This document shows positions 5,643 through 15,217 of a stretch of DNA of 23,454 nucleotides, piece after piece. The DNA comes from an uncultured Collinsella sp. (lineage in GTDB: Bacteria > Actinomycetota > Coriobacteriia > Coriobacteriales > Coriobacteriaceae). Made by a program: the position numbers and the translations under genes. The notes beneath the pieces were generated by a model, which was not told the DNA's origin, made no database searches, and saw only the letters and a list, made by a program, of their open reading frames with translations. Location: positions 1 to 23,454 of the forward strand of contig CABUCQ010000022.1 in assembly GCA_902490095.1 (NCBI GenBank). Direction: 5' to 3'. Every line of letters starts with the position of its first letter. The stretch's first letter is position 1.

Positions 5643-7865
5643 ATGGAGAAGCATAAAGTGATCTGCCCGTATTGCGGCGCCGGTTGCCAGTTTAACCTCC
5701 TGGTCCAAAACGGCCAGGTCGTGGGCACCGAACCGCTCAACGGCATCACCAACCAGAGTGAGCTGTGCCTTAAGGGCATGAGCGGCTATGACTTCATCAA
5801 CGACACCAAGATCTTGACTCCTCGCGTACTGCACCCGATGATCCGCCGCACCAAGGGCGCGGATCTTGAGCGCGTAAGCTGGGACGAGGCACTGGATTTC
5901 ACCGCATCTAAGATGCAGGCCATAATTGACGAATATGGTCCTAACGCTGTCATGACCACTGGCTCTTCGCGAGGCGGCGGCAATGAGGCGAACTACGTCA
6001 TGCAGAAGTTTACGCGTGCGTGCATCGGCACCCACAGCGTAGACAACTGCGCCCGTACTTGACACGGCCCTACTGTCCTCGGTCTGATGGACACGGTTGG
6101 TTCAGGTTGCATGTCATGCTCCATCCCCGGTATGGAGGATGCGGGCTGCATTTTCCTCTTCGGCTATAACCCTGCCGATTCGCACCCCATCGTCGCAAGG
6201 CGTATCGTGCGAGCCAAAGAAAAGGGTTGCAAGATCATCGTCGCCGATCCGCGCCATATCGAAACCGCGCGTATCGCCGATCTCTACCTTCCGATCAAGA
6301 ACGGTTGCAACGTCGCGTTCCTCAACGCCTTTGCCAACTGCTTGGTCAACGATGGCCTCTACGACAAGGAATTCGTCGCCGAGCACACGAACGGCTTTGA
6401 CGAGTGGTGGGAGACCATCAAGAACTACACTCCCGAATCCGTACAGGACATCACGGGTGTCGAGCCCGCGTTGATCCACCAAGCTGCCGAGATGTACGCC
6501 ACGGCGAAGCCCTCTGCCATCATTGGCTGGGGCATGGGCGTATGCCAGCAGAAGCAGAACCTGAAGACGGTGCACACCATCGCCTCCATCGCCTGCGTTG
6601 CCGGCCAGATCGGCAAACCCAATTCCGGCCTCGCGCCCGTGCGCGGTCAGAACAACGTCCAGGGCTCCTGCGATATGGGCATGCTGCCCAACCTGTACCC
6701 TGGCTACCAGAAAGTCACCGACCCGGCAGTGCGTGCCAAGTTTGCCAAGGCTTGGGGCGTGCCCGAGGAAAAACTCCCGCTCGAGGAGGGCTACAAGCTC
6801 ACCGACCTGGGCCACCTGGTCGACGAGGGCAAGGTGCACTGCTTCTACAACTACGGCGAGGACCCGGTGCAGACCGAGCCCGATTCGGCCGGTATGCGCA
6901 AGACGCTCTCCGAGCTGGATCTGTTCATTTGCCAGGACATTTTTATGACGCAGACGACCATGCTCGCCGACGTCATCCTGCCTGCCACCTCTTGGGGCGA
7001 GCACGAGGGTGTCTTTACCGCATCCGACCGTAGCTTCCAGCACTTTGACGCGGCCGTTCCGCCCAAGGGCGAGTGCCGTCACGACTGGGAGATCTTCGCG
7101 GACCTGTCCACGCGTATGGGTTACCCCATGCACTACGACAACACCGAGCAGATCTGGAACGAGTGCATTAGCCTGTGCCCCAACTTTGTGGGCGCGACCT
7201 ACGAGAAGATGGCTCCCGAGGGCGGCTACGCCCAGTGGCCCGTCAAGAGCACCGATGTGAACGACCACGGTACGCCCGACATGTTCGCTGGCGGCAAGTT
7301 CACCACCAAGGACGGTCGCGCCAACCTGATGGCGCACGACTGGGAGGCGCCCTCCGAGCTTCCCGACGATGAGTACCCGCTCATCCTGTGCACCGTCCGC
7401 GAGGTCGGCCACTACAGCTGCCGCTCGATGACCGGCAACTGCAAGACGCTGGCGCTACTCGCCGACGAGCCCGGCTTTGTCCGCATGAATCCCGCGGACG
7501 CCCAGGCGCGCGGCATCAAGAACGGCGACATCGTCTCGATTCACAGCCGCCGCGGCCAGGTATACAGCCGCGCCGACGTGAGCGACCGCATCAACAAGGG
7601 CACGGTCTATATGACCTACCAGTGGTGGATCGGCAAGTGCAACGAGCTGACCATTCACAAGGTCGACCCGGTCTCGCATACGCCCGAGGACAAGTTCTCC
7701 GCCTGCCAGGTCGACGCTATCGCCGACCAGGTCTGGGCCGAGGGCGAGGTCGAGCGTCAGTACACCGAGCTCAAGCAGGCTCTGGTGGACGCCGCCGCTC
7801 CCCAGGACGTTGAGCCCGGCGCCGCCAAGTTCGACGACGAGACGTACGTGAATCAAATCGTGTAG
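5643..7865 (+). CDS. fdhF: Formate dehydrogenase H, selenocysteine-containing
   Basis: 740 residues when the TGA at 6060-6062 is read as selenocysteine (Sec140); E. coli FdhF has 715 with Sec also at 140. It oxidises formate to CO2 in the cytoplasm at a bis-molybdopterin Mo (or W) centre with Sec as metal ligand, and passes electrons to one [4Fe-4S] cluster held by Cys8, Cys11, Cys15 and Cys42, the same positions as in E. coli. The Sec context is NCART-U-HGP, with the catalytic His next to Sec. Other strong matches are GYNPADSHPIVA, PVRGQNNVQG, SWGEHEGVF and EVGHYSCRSMTGNC, and the C-terminal TYQWWIG block. ATG 5643 has AAGGAGGGTG just upstream. Without Sec readthrough the product would be a 139-residue fragment. 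The sequence continues in frame with full homology, so this is not a mutation. The tail is about 25 residues longer than in E. coli. Confidence 0.97.
6060..6093 (+). promoter_or_regulatory. Selenocysteine insertion element (bSECIS) in fdhF mRNA
   Basis: The TGA codon (6060-6062) is followed by a hairpin TGTCC (6074-6078) with GGACA (6089-6093), extended by TC/GA, with apical loop GGTCT (6081-6085) and an unpaired T. E. coli fdhF has loop AGGUCU, and the two loop G residues contacted by SelB lie 19 and 20 bases after the UGA there; here the GG is also at +19 and +20. The bulged U may fall on the 3' rather than the 5' side. SelB bound here would deliver Sec-tRNA to the ribosome. Confidence 0.88.
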
Positions 7866-7886
7866 TCCCGTTCTCGTTGGCTATTT

Positions 7887-7929
7887 GGGCCGGGCGTCCC
7901 GTACGTTCGGGAGCCCGGCCCGTTATTTT
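7887..7929 (+). terminator. Intrinsic terminator between fdhF and hyfA
   Basis: Stem GGGCCGGGC (7887-7895) with GCCCGGCCC (7913-7921), extended past one bulged G by TCCC/GGGA around an 8-nt loop, then GTTATTTT (7922-7929). It ends directly against the hyfA ribosome binding site (7931-7936), leaving no room for a promoter downstream of it. hyf transcription must read through it or start inside the end of fdhF. Confidence 0.78.
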
Positions 7930-7943
7930 GAAAGGAAGTGGGG

Positions 7944-8561
7944 ATGAACCGCTTCATCGACATCAACCCGGAGAGGTGCATCGGCTGCGGAACATGCCAG
8001 TCCGCCTGTGCCGACGCTCACCGGATGCAGGGTCTTCAGGATACGCCGCGCCTGGCGCTCGTGAAGACCGGCGGTATTTCGGCCGCCCTTGCCTGCCACC
8101 ATTGCGAGGGTGCCCCCTGCGCCGAGGTTTGCCCGGTGAATGCCATCGAGCACGATGGCGATCGCATCCACGTCAAGGAGCAGGAGTGCATCGGGTGCAG
8201 GCTGTGCGCCATCGCGTGCCCCTTCGGAGCCATCCATCCCGATGGCACGTCTATCGCCGGTGTCGCAGGCATGTGCGACCCGACGCCTTCGTATCCTAAG
8301 TCCCTGAGCAGCCTGCTTACGTGGGCTCCCGGCCAGTACACCTGCGCTGTCAAGTGCGACCTGTGCGCCTTCGATCCGGACGGCCCGCATTGTGTGGCGG
8401 CGTGCCCCACCAAGGCGCTGACCGTCATGGGCGGCGCGGCCGATCGCGAGCTCGACGAGGCCAAGCGCCTGCGCTCGATCGAAAACGGTCCGTCCGTCGA
8501 CGTTACCGCTGTGGCCCAGGGCCTGTCCGAGAAAGCAGAAGGGAGCGTAAACAATGGATAG
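7944..8561 (+). CDS. hyfA: Hydrogenase-4 ferredoxin subunit HyfA (HycB-like)
   Basis: 205 residues, the length of E. coli HyfA, starting MNRF as HycB does. Four [4Fe-4S] motifs: CIGCGTCQSAC, CHHCEGAPCAEVC, CIGCRLCAIAC and, after a longer linker (about residues 108-134), CDLCAFDPDGPHCVAAC. It bridges formate dehydrogenase H and the peripheral arm of the membrane hydrogenase, carrying electrons in the cytoplasm. ATG 7944 has AAAGGAAG just upstream; an in-frame GTG at 7938 falls in that site and is less likely. Its stop overlaps the hyfB start by 8 bases, so the two are probably translationally coupled. It comes right after the fdhF terminator. Confidence 0.92.
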   Translation: MNRFIDINPERCIGCGTCQSACADAHRMQGLQDTPRLALVKTGGISAALACHHCEGAPCAEVCPVNAIEHDGDRIHVKEQECIGCRLCAIACPFGAIHPDGTSIAGVAGMCDPTPSYPKSLSSLLTWAPGQYTCAVKCDLCAFDPDGPHCVAACPTKALTVMGGAADRELDEAKRLRSIENGPSVDVTAVAQGLSEKAEGSVNNG

Positions 8562-10572
8562 CATGACGCTGTTTATCGCATCGCTTGCCGTCTCGTGCAT
8601 CGGTGCGCTCGCCTCGGTTCTGCTGATCAAGGCCGATAACGCCGCCAAGACCGCCGGCTGCCTTATCGGCGCCGTCGCCGCGGTGCTTTCGTTTGTGGCC
8701 GGTATCCAGGCCGTGCTGGGCAATGTCACGTCGGTCGATACCATCGTGTTTTTCCCGTTTGCCCATTTCCAGCTGCTGCTCAATCAGCTGTCCGGCCTGT
8801 TCGTGGCGCTCATCTCGGTGCTTGCGTTTGCCGGTTCGATCTACGGTCTCAACTACTTTGATGAGTACCCTGGCAAAAAGGGCCGCGCCGGCTTCTTCTT
8901 TAACACCTTCGTGGCGTCTATGATGCTCGTCATCACCGCCGACAACGTGTTTTGGTTCCTGGTCGCCTTTGAGCTCATGTCGCTTACTTCGTACTTCCTG
9001 GTCGTGATCGAGGAGAACGAGAACTCCATCCATGGCGGTTGGCTCTACTTTGTGATCGCGCACGTGGGCTTTGTACTCATCATGGCGAGCTTCCTCACCA
9101 TGACCAACTTTGCCGGTGGCTCGTTTGCCTTTGCGGATTTCCGCGCCACGCAGTTTAGCCCCGCGGTCGCATCCGTGTGCTTTGTGCTCGCCTTCTTTGG
9201 CTTTGGCGCCAAGGCCGGTATCATCCCGCTGCACGGCTGGCTGCCCAAGGCACATCCCGAGGCGCCGTCCAACGTGTCGGCCCTCATGTCCGGCGGCATG
9301 ATCAAGATCGGTATCTTCGGCATCCTCAAGGTGGGCCTCGACCTGCTCTCCGCCTCGGGCGTTCAGGTCTGGTGGGGTCTTATGGTCATGGTCTTCGGCG
9401 CGATCTCGTCGGTTCTCGGCGTGGCCTTCGCCCTGCAGGAGCATGACATCAAGCGCCTGCTGGCCTATCACTCCGTCGAGAACATCGGCATCATTCTGCT
9501 CGGCGTCGGCGCCTCCATGGCCGCCATGGCGCTCAACTCGGTCGGCATCGCCGTCCTGGCTCTGATGGCCGCCCTCTACCACACGTTTAACCACGCGATG
9601 TTTAAGGGCGAGCTGTTCTTGGGCGCCGGTGCGCTGCTGTACTCCACGGGTACGCGCAATATGGAGAAGATGGGCGGCCTGTTCCGTCGTATGCCGGCAA
9701 CGGCCATCTGCTTCCTCGTTGGCGCACTTGCCATCTCGGCCATCCCGCCCTTCAATGGCTTTGTGTCCGAGTGGTTTACCTACCAGTCGCTCTTTAACGC
9801 CGCCATGCAGGGCGACAAGGCCGTCATGATCGTGGCCGTGTTCGCTGCCGTTGCGCTTGCCATTACCGGCGCTCTGGCCGTCACGTGCTTCGTCAAGGCC
9901 TACGGCGTCTCCTTTGCCTCCGCGCCCCGCTCCGAGGCCGCGGCCAATGCCAAGGAGGTTCCCGCCCCCATGGTGTTTGCGCAGGGCCTGCTCGCTGCCA
10001 TCTGCGTCGTGTTGGGCATTTGCGCTCCCGTGATCGCTCCCGTGCTGGTCGATGTCGCCGCGTCCGTGCTGCATCCGTACGGTGGCGTGTTTGCCGCCGA
10101 GGGCATGCAGCTCATGAACCAGTACTCCGGCGCTGCCACCTCCACGCCCGCGATCGCCATTGCGCTCGTGGTGCTTGTCGGCCTTGCCTGCGGCTATCGC
10201 AAGCTCAAGACCGTCGGCAAGGTGCAGAAGTCCCAGCCGTGGGCATGCGGCTATGCTCCCAACGAGCATATGCCCGTCGTGGCCACGACCTTTGCCTCCG
10301 AGGTGTCCTGGTTTATGCAGCCGCTCTACACGCTGCGCGACCGCTGCACGGCCGCCTGCTGGTCCATTGCGCACTTCTTCCAGAAGCTCACCGGTGTGGC
10401 CGAGGCTGTGGAGCCCGTACCCGACAAGGTTCTCGTCGATGCCCCGCATAAGGGTGTCGAGAAGCTCGCCGACCTCGCGACTAAGCTCGAGGGCGGCAAC
10501 TACAGCATCTATATCTGCTACATCGTCGCGGCACTCGTGGTGTTCCTCGTGCTCGCCGTGCAAATGGGTTAA
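8554..10572 (+). CDS. hyfB: Hydrogenase-4 membrane subunit HyfB (NuoL/antiporter-like)
   Basis: 672 residues, the same length as E. coli HyfB and longer than HycC. It is an integral membrane protein of the Mrp antiporter/NuoL-M-N family, with about 14-16 hydrophobic segments. The family's charged residues are present: Glu140 in VAFELMSLTSYF, Lys220 in FGAKAGIIPLHGWLPKAHPEAPS, and a HDIKRLLAYHSVENIG segment. A long C-terminal part follows (residues about 480-672) with a cytoplasmic stretch and a final transmembrane helix. In the FHL complex it would anchor the hydrogenase and possibly move protons or sodium. ATG 8554 has GGGAG upstream. Large subunit HyfG and the three antiporter-like proteins HyfB, HyfD and HyfF together define the hydrogenase-4 type. 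Confidence 0.93.
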   Translation: MDSMTLFIASLAVSCIGALASVLLIKADNAAKTAGCLIGAVAAVLSFVAGIQAVLGNVTSVDTIVFFPFAHFQLLLNQLSGLFVALISVLAFAGSIYGLNYFDEYPGKKGRAGFFFNTFVASMMLVITADNVFWFLVAFELMSLTSYFLVVIEENENSIHGGWLYFVIAHVGFVLIMASFLTMTNFAGGSFAFADFRATQFSPAVASVCFVLAFFGFGAKAGIIPLHGWLPKAHPEAPSNVSALMSGGMIKIGIFGILKVGLDLLSASGVQVWWGLMVMVFGAISSVLGVAFALQEHDIKRLLAYHSVENIGIILLGVGASMAAMALNSVGIAVLALMAALYHTFNHAMFKGELFLGAGALLYSTGTRNMEKMGGLFRRMPATAICFLVGALAISAIPPFNGFVSEWFTYQSLFNAAMQGDKAVMIVAVFAAVALAITGALAVTCFVKAYGVSFASAPRSEAAANAKEVPAPMVFAQGLLAAICVVLGICAPVIAPVLVDVAASVLHPYGGVFAAEGMQLMNQYSGAATSTPAIAIALVVLVGLACGYRKLKTVGKVQKSQPWACGYAPNEHMPVVATTFASEVSWFMQPLYTLRDRCTAACWSIAHFFQKLTGVAEAVEPVPDKVLVDAPHKGVEKLADLATKLEGGNYSIYICYIVAALVVFLVLAVQMG

Positions 10573-10584
10573 GGAGGGGAGAGC

Positions 10585-11511
10585 ATGAACAACATCGTAC
10601 TTGCCGTTCTGCAGGGCGTGGTCGTTATGGCCGTCGCGCCGTTCTTCTCCGGTCTCGGCCGCGTGATCCGTGCCAAGATGCACAACCGTCGTGGCCCCAG
10701 CATCATGCAGGACTACCGCGACCTGGCCAAGCTCTTTGCGCGCCCCGAGTCCCAGAGCGAGGACGCGAGCTTTGCGCTGCGCATTATGCCGCCGCTGTTC
10801 TTCGCCGTCGCCTTTATGCTCGCGATGGGCCTGCCGCTCTTTACGGCACAAAGCCCCATCCCGGTCTTTGGTGACGCCATCACCATCATGTACAGCCTGG
10901 CGCTCGCCCGCTTCTTCTTCGCCCTCTGCGGTGTGGATTCGTCCAACGCCTACGCCGGTATCGGCGGCGTTCGCGAGCTGCTCATGAGCGTGCTCATCGA
11001 GCCGTCCATGCTGCTGGCGCTGTTTGCCGCCGCCCTGGTGTGCGGCTCCACCGACATCGCCACTATGGGTCAGCACATCATGACGGGTGCCATCGATGCG
11101 CCGGTCGCCGTGATCCTCTCCGGTATCGCCTTTGCGATTGCCTGCTACATGGAGCTCGGCAAGCTGCCGTTTGATCAGGCCGAGGCCGAGCAGGAGCTCC
11201 AGGAAGGTCCGCTCGCCGAGCTTTCCGGCCCGTCGCTTGCGATGGCCAAGCTCGCCATGTCCATGAAGCAGGTCCTGGTCGTCGCCTGGTTCTGCGCGAT
11301 CTTCGTCCCCTGGGGCGAGCCCGCGACCGTGGGCGCCGCCGCTGTTCTGGGTGCAGTCATCTTCCTGGTGAAGTGCCTGATCGATTTTGTCGTATGCGGC
11401 GTGATCGAGAACTCCTGCTCGCGCTCGCGTTTTAAGGTGCTCGGCAATCAGACCTGGGCCGTCGTGGGCATCGCCGTTCTGGCGTTTGTCTTCGTGGTCG
11501 TCGGCGTGTAG
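10585..11511 (+). CDS. hyfC: Hydrogenase-4 membrane subunit HyfC (NuoH/HycD-like)
   Basis: 308 residues, near E. coli HyfC (322). This NuoH-type membrane protein joins the peripheral hydrogenase arm to the ion-moving subunits. Visible family segments are KMHNRRGPSIMQDYRDLAKLF (about residues 32-52) and, later, LPFDQAEAEQELQEGPLAE, the acidic loop (about residues 194-212) that faces the catalytic subunits in complex I relatives. About eight hydrophobic segments are spread over the length. It starts 12 bases after hyfB with GGAGGGGA upstream. Confidence 0.92.
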   Translation: MNNIVLAVLQGVVVMAVAPFFSGLGRVIRAKMHNRRGPSIMQDYRDLAKLFARPESQSEDASFALRIMPPLFFAVAFMLAMGLPLFTAQSPIPVFGDAITIMYSLALARFFFALCGVDSSNAYAGIGGVRELLMSVLIEPSMLLALFAAALVCGSTDIATMGQHIMTGAIDAPVAVILSGIAFAIACYMELGKLPFDQAEAEQELQEGPLAELSGPSLAMAKLAMSMKQVLVVAWFCAIFVPWGEPATVGAAAVLGAVIFLVKCLIDFVVCGVIENSCSRSRFKVLGNQTWAVVGIAVLAFVFVVVGV

Positions 11512-11526
11512 GAGAAGGGAGAAACA

Positions 11527-12984
11527 ATGTCATTTGCAGTCAGTCTGTCCCTTCTCGGCTTGGTCGCTATCGCGGCCCCGATGGTGGCCTCGGTGCTCGT
11601 CGCCCTGTTCCCCCGTCCGTACGCCAAGTGGTTCAGCGTTTTGGGTGCCGCCGTCTCGACGGTCTGCACCATCGCCCTCGCCGCGAATTTCGCCGGCGCT
11701 GGCATGCCCGACACGCAGGTCCCCCTGATCTCGTTTGGGCAGACCCTCGTCATGGGATTCACCTTCGATCGCATGAGCACGCTGCTCGCGCCCGCCTTTG
11801 TGGGTATCGGCCTGCTTGTCGTGATCTATTCGATTCCCTATATGAGCGAGAATAACCGTGAGCATCCCGATGCGCCGCGTCGTCGCTTCTACGCGTACCT
11901 CGCGACCTTCATCGGCGCCATGGCCGGCCTTGTGTACAGCTCGACCCTTTTGGGTCAGCTCGTGTTCTTTGAGATCACGGGTGCGTGCTCTTGGGGCCTC
12001 ATTAGCTACTACATGTCGCCTACGGCCAAGAAGGCCGGCATGAAGGCCCTGATCATTACGCATATCGGCGCGCTCGGCCTGTATCTGGGCGCCGCCATCG
12101 TGTTTGCCCACACCGGCACCTTCGCCATTACCGCGATTGCCGGCCTCGACGCTAAGCTCAAGGCTATCGTCCTTCTGCTCGTGTTGTTTGCGGCTTGGGC
12201 AAAGTCCGCACAGGTCCCCATGTACATGTGGCTGCCTTCGGCCATGGAGGCGCCGACGCCTGTTTCGGCCTACCTGCATGGCGCCTCGATGGTTAAGGTC
12301 GGCGTGTGCGTGTTCGCGCGTGCACTCGTCTCTGCCGGCGAGATTCCCGAGATCGTGGGCTGGGTTGCCATTATCGACGCCATGGTCACCATGCTCTTTG
12401 GTTTCCTTATGTACCTGCCGCAAAAGGACATGAAGCGCCTGCTGGCCTTCTCCACGATCGCCCAGCTCTCCTATGTGTTCTTTGGTCTGGGCCTTTCGGT
12501 CTTTGGCAGCCAGCTGGCCTTTGACGGTGCCGTGTGCCACATCTTTAACCACGCCTTCGCCAAGACCCTGTTCTTCCTGATCGCCGGTTCGTTCTCCTTT
12601 ACGCTCGGCACGCGTATGCTGCCCAAGCTTCGCGGCATCGTAAAGAAGTACCCGATCTCGGGCGTGGGCTTTGGTGTCGCGGCGCTCGCCATTGCTGGCG
12701 TGCCGCCCATGAACACGTTCTTCTCGAAGTTCCAGATCATCGCCGGCGGCTTTTCTGTGGGTGCCGGCAACGTCGCGATCCTGGTGCTCGTGTGCATCAT
12801 GGTTGCCGAGACGGTCGCCACCTTCGCCTGGTTCCTCAAGTGGATGGGCTATTGCCTGCCCGGCGAGCCGAGCGACGAGGTCGCTGCGGGAGCCCCGCTT
12901 CCCCGCGCGATGGCATTCGTGTTCATCGTGCTCATCATCATGGTTATCGTCAGCGGCCCGCTTTCGGCCAGCTGGATCGGTTAG
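11527..12984 (+). CDS. hyfD: Hydrogenase-4 membrane subunit HyfD (antiporter-like)
   Basis: 485 residues (E. coli HyfD 479), another NuoL/M/N-type antiporter-like membrane protein. Conserved charged residues are visible: Glu149 in FFEITGACSWGLISYY and Lys226 in AAWAKSAQVPMYMWLPSAMEAPTPVSA, with HIFNHAFAKTLFFLIAG further on. HyfD is found in hydrogenase-4 but not in hydrogenase-3, so it separates this locus from a hyc operon. It starts 15 bases after hyfC, with GGAGAAGGGAG upstream, and probably adds one ion channel to the complex. Confidence 0.93.
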   Translation: MSFAVSLSLLGLVAIAAPMVASVLVALFPRPYAKWFSVLGAAVSTVCTIALAANFAGAGMPDTQVPLISFGQTLVMGFTFDRMSTLLAPAFVGIGLLVVIYSIPYMSENNREHPDAPRRRFYAYLATFIGAMAGLVYSSTLLGQLVFFEITGACSWGLISYYMSPTAKKAGMKALIITHIGALGLYLGAAIVFAHTGTFAITAIAGLDAKLKAIVLLLVLFAAWAKSAQVPMYMWLPSAMEAPTPVSAYLHGASMVKVGVCVFARALVSAGEIPEIVGWVAIIDAMVTMLFGFLMYLPQKDMKRLLAFSTIAQLSYVFFGLGLSVFGSQLAFDGAVCHIFNHAFAKTLFFLIAGSFSFTLGTRMLPKLRGIVKKYPISGVGFGVAALAIAGVPPMNTFFSKFQIIAGGFSVGAGNVAILVLVCIMVAETVATFAWFLKWMGYCLPGEPSDEVAAGAPLPRAMAFVFIVLIIMVIVSGPLSASWIG

Positions 12985-12997
12985 GAGGTAGAACGAC

Positions 12998-13651
12998 ATG
13001 GGTTATTCGATCGTCAACATCCTTGGCGGCCTTCTGATCGTCACGTCCACCATGGTGGTCGTCTCCAAGAACATCAAGCATGCCATCAACTGGTATGCGG
13101 TGCAGTCGCTGGTGCTCGTGGGACTGCTCGCTACGCTCGGTGCCACCACCGGTGCGCAGGAGCTGCTTATGTGGGCCGGATCTGCCTTTATCACCAAGGT
13201 CGTCCTGGTCCCTTATATCCTCAACCGCGCATACAAGAAGATGGGCGAGCCGAGCGACGCATCGCTCAAGGCCGGCCTTAAGCCCGCGTGGGCCATCTGC
13301 ATCATCGCCGTGGAGGTCGCGATCTGCTTTGCCGTCGTGACGCAGATCAGCCTGCCCACGGCCGAGGTCGCAACGCCTGCGCTCGCCATTAGCTTCGCTC
13401 ACTTCTTTGTGGGCCTCACCTGCATCATCTCGCAGCGCAACATCATGAAGCAGATCTTTGGATACTGCCTTATGGAAAACGGCAGCCATGTGACGCTTGC
13501 GCTTTTGGCGCCCACCGCTCCCGAGATCATCGAGATCGGTATCGCCACCGACGCCATCTTTGCCGTCATCATCATGTCCATCGTCGTGCGTCGCATTTGG
13601 GACGACTCCCACTCGCTCGATGCGCGCGACCTGTCCGAGCTGAGGGGGTAG
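12998..13651 (+). CDS. hyfE: Hydrogenase-4 membrane subunit HyfE
   Basis: 217 residues (E. coli HyfE 216), with about seven transmembrane segments. The family contains a NuoK-like portion and is specific to hydrogenase-4 complexes. A charged loop (residues about 73-92, with RAYKKMGEPSD) splits the N-terminal and C-terminal hydrophobic blocks, and a late segment FGYCLMENGSHVTLALL matches the family style. ATG 12998 has TAGGAGG upstream and follows hyfD by 13 bases; hyfF starts 3 bases after its stop. Confidence 0.9.
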   Translation: MGYSIVNILGGLLIVTSTMVVVSKNIKHAINWYAVQSLVLVGLLATLGATTGAQELLMWAGSAFITKVVLVPYILNRAYKKMGEPSDASLKAGLKPAWAICIIAVEVAICFAVVTQISLPTAEVATPALAISFAHFFVGLTCIISQRNIMKQIFGYCLMENGSHVTLALLAPTAPEIIEIGIATDAIFAVIIMSIVVRRIWDDSHSLDARDLSELRG

Positions 13652-13654
13652 TCC

Positions 13655-15214
13655 ATGGAAACGTTGATTCTCGCCCTGCTCGCGACGCCTTTGGTGTTCT
13701 CGCTGGTCATGGCGTTTTTGCCCAAGAACACGTCCTATAACGTGTTTGCCGGTCTCAACCTGGTCTCCGTCGCAGCCGTCCTGGTGCTGTCGATTGTGAC
13801 GGCCGGTGACGTCCTTATGAGCGGCGACACCGCGAGCGCTCTTGGCCTTTGGTTCCACCTCGATTCGCTGGGCGCCATCTTTGTGCTGCTCATCGGCTTT
13901 ATCGGTTTTCTTACCGGGCTGTTCTCGCTGCCCTATGTAAAGGCCGATATCGAGGAGGACTCCATGCCCGCCGAGCGCGCCAAGCAGTATTTTGCGCTGT
14001 TTAGCCTGTTTGCGTTCACCATGCTGCTCGCGTGCCTGTCCAACAACATGATCCTCACGTGGGCCGCCGTGGAGGCAACCACGCTTTCCACCGTGTTTCT
14101 CGTGGGTATCTACAAGAACAAGACGGCCCTCGAGGCTTCTTGGAAGTATGCGATGGTCTGCACCGCCGGCGTGGCCTTTGGCCTGTTCGGTACGCTGCTG
14201 ATCTACGCCAACGCCGCCGACGTGATTCCCAACGCCCACGAGGCCGCGTTCCTGTCGTGCGTGCTGCCGTATGCCGACCAGTTCGACCCGACGCTCATGC
14301 GCCTCGCCTTTGCGTTTATCGTGATCGGCTTTGGCACCAAGGCCGGCCTGTTCCCCATGCACACTTGGCTGCCCGATGCCCACTCCCAGGCTCCGAGCCC
14401 TGTCTCGGCCCTGCTCTCGGGCGTGCTGCTTAAGTGCGCCATGCTTGTGATCATGCGCTTCTACGGCTTTACTATCCAGGCCGTGGGCGCCGAGTATCCG
14501 CAACTTTTGCTGCTGATCGTCGGCACGCTGTCCATTTTGGTGGCGGCACTCTCGATGTTTCGCCAGGACGACCTCAAGCGCCGCTTTGCGTACTCGTCTG
14601 TGGAGAACGTGGGCGTTATTGCCCTGTGCCTGGGTATCGGTGGCCCGCTGGGTATCGCCGCGGCCCTGCTGCATTGCGTGTTCCACGGCTTCACCAAGAC
14701 GCTTGCCTTCTGCGTGTCCGGCAATATCCAGCACGCCTTTGGCACGCGTAGCCTGGCCAAGATCCAGGGCGTTGTCGAGGTTGCACCCGCAACCGCCGCA
14801 CTCGCCATCCTGGCGCTGCTCGGCCTTGCCGCCTTCCCGCCCTTTGGCATGTTTATCTCCGAGTTCTTGACTTTTGTCGCCGGTGTTACCGCCGGTCCCA
14901 TGTGGCTGGTCGTCGTGGTCGCCCTCGGTCTTACCGTGGCCATCTCCGCGCTCACCCGCATCGCACTCAAGTCGGTGTTCGGCCATGCGCCCCAGGGCAT
15001 GGGCAAGCATGAGGCCCCGGCGCTCATGCTTATCCCCGAAATCATCCTGGCTGTCATGATCTTGTGGTTTGGCATCGCCACCCCGCTGCCTCTCGTGCAC
15101 GGTGTGGAGACCGCGACCGGCATCGTGCTCGAGCAGAGCACCGAGGAACTTCACGCGACGCCGATGTACCGCGCTGTGTTCGGTACCGAGACCGCTCAGA
15201 GCGAGGTGGAGTAA
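13655..15214 (+). CDS. hyfF: Hydrogenase-4 membrane subunit HyfF (antiporter-like)
   Basis: 519 residues (E. coli HyfF 526), the third antiporter-like membrane subunit. Glu140 in WAAVEATTLSTVFLVG and Lys229 in GFGTKAGLFPMHTWLPDAH occupy the family's conserved membrane charges. DDLKRRFAYSSVENVGVIA and CVFHGFTKTLAFCVSGN follow as expected. Like HyfD and HyfE it is absent from hydrogenase-3. It begins 3 bases after hyfE with GAGGGGG upstream and ends 3 bases before hyfG, so coupling is likely. Confidence 0.93.
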   Translation: METLILALLATPLVFSLVMAFLPKNTSYNVFAGLNLVSVAAVLVLSIVTAGDVLMSGDTASALGLWFHLDSLGAIFVLLIGFIGFLTGLFSLPYVKADIEEDSMPAERAKQYFALFSLFAFTMLLACLSNNMILTWAAVEATTLSTVFLVGIYKNKTALEASWKYAMVCTAGVAFGLFGTLLIYANAADVIPNAHEAAFLSCVLPYADQFDPTLMRLAFAFIVIGFGTKAGLFPMHTWLPDAHSQAPSPVSALLSGVLLKCAMLVIMRFYGFTIQAVGAEYPQLLLLIVGTLSILVAALSMFRQDDLKRRFAYSSVENVGVIALCLGIGGPLGIAAALLHCVFHGFTKTLAFCVSGNIQHAFGTRSLAKIQGVVEVAPATAALAILALLGLAAFPPFGMFISEFLTFVAGVTAGPMWLVVVVALGLTVAISALTRIALKSVFGHAPQGMGKHEAPALMLIPEIILAVMILWFGIATPLPLVHGVETATGIVLEQSTEELHATPMYRAVFGTETAQSEVE

Positions 15215-15217
15215 CGA

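Noticed and set aside
6060..6062. Nonsense mutation splitting fdhF into two genes
   Set aside because: The TGA is at the conserved Sec140 position with a correctly spaced SECIS hairpin, and selA is nearby, so it is a selenocysteine codon.
8503..11076. 857-codon open frame on the minus strand
   Set aside because: Antisense to hyfB and hyfC, composition full of His, Gly and Asp with no recognisable domain; shadow of the real genes.
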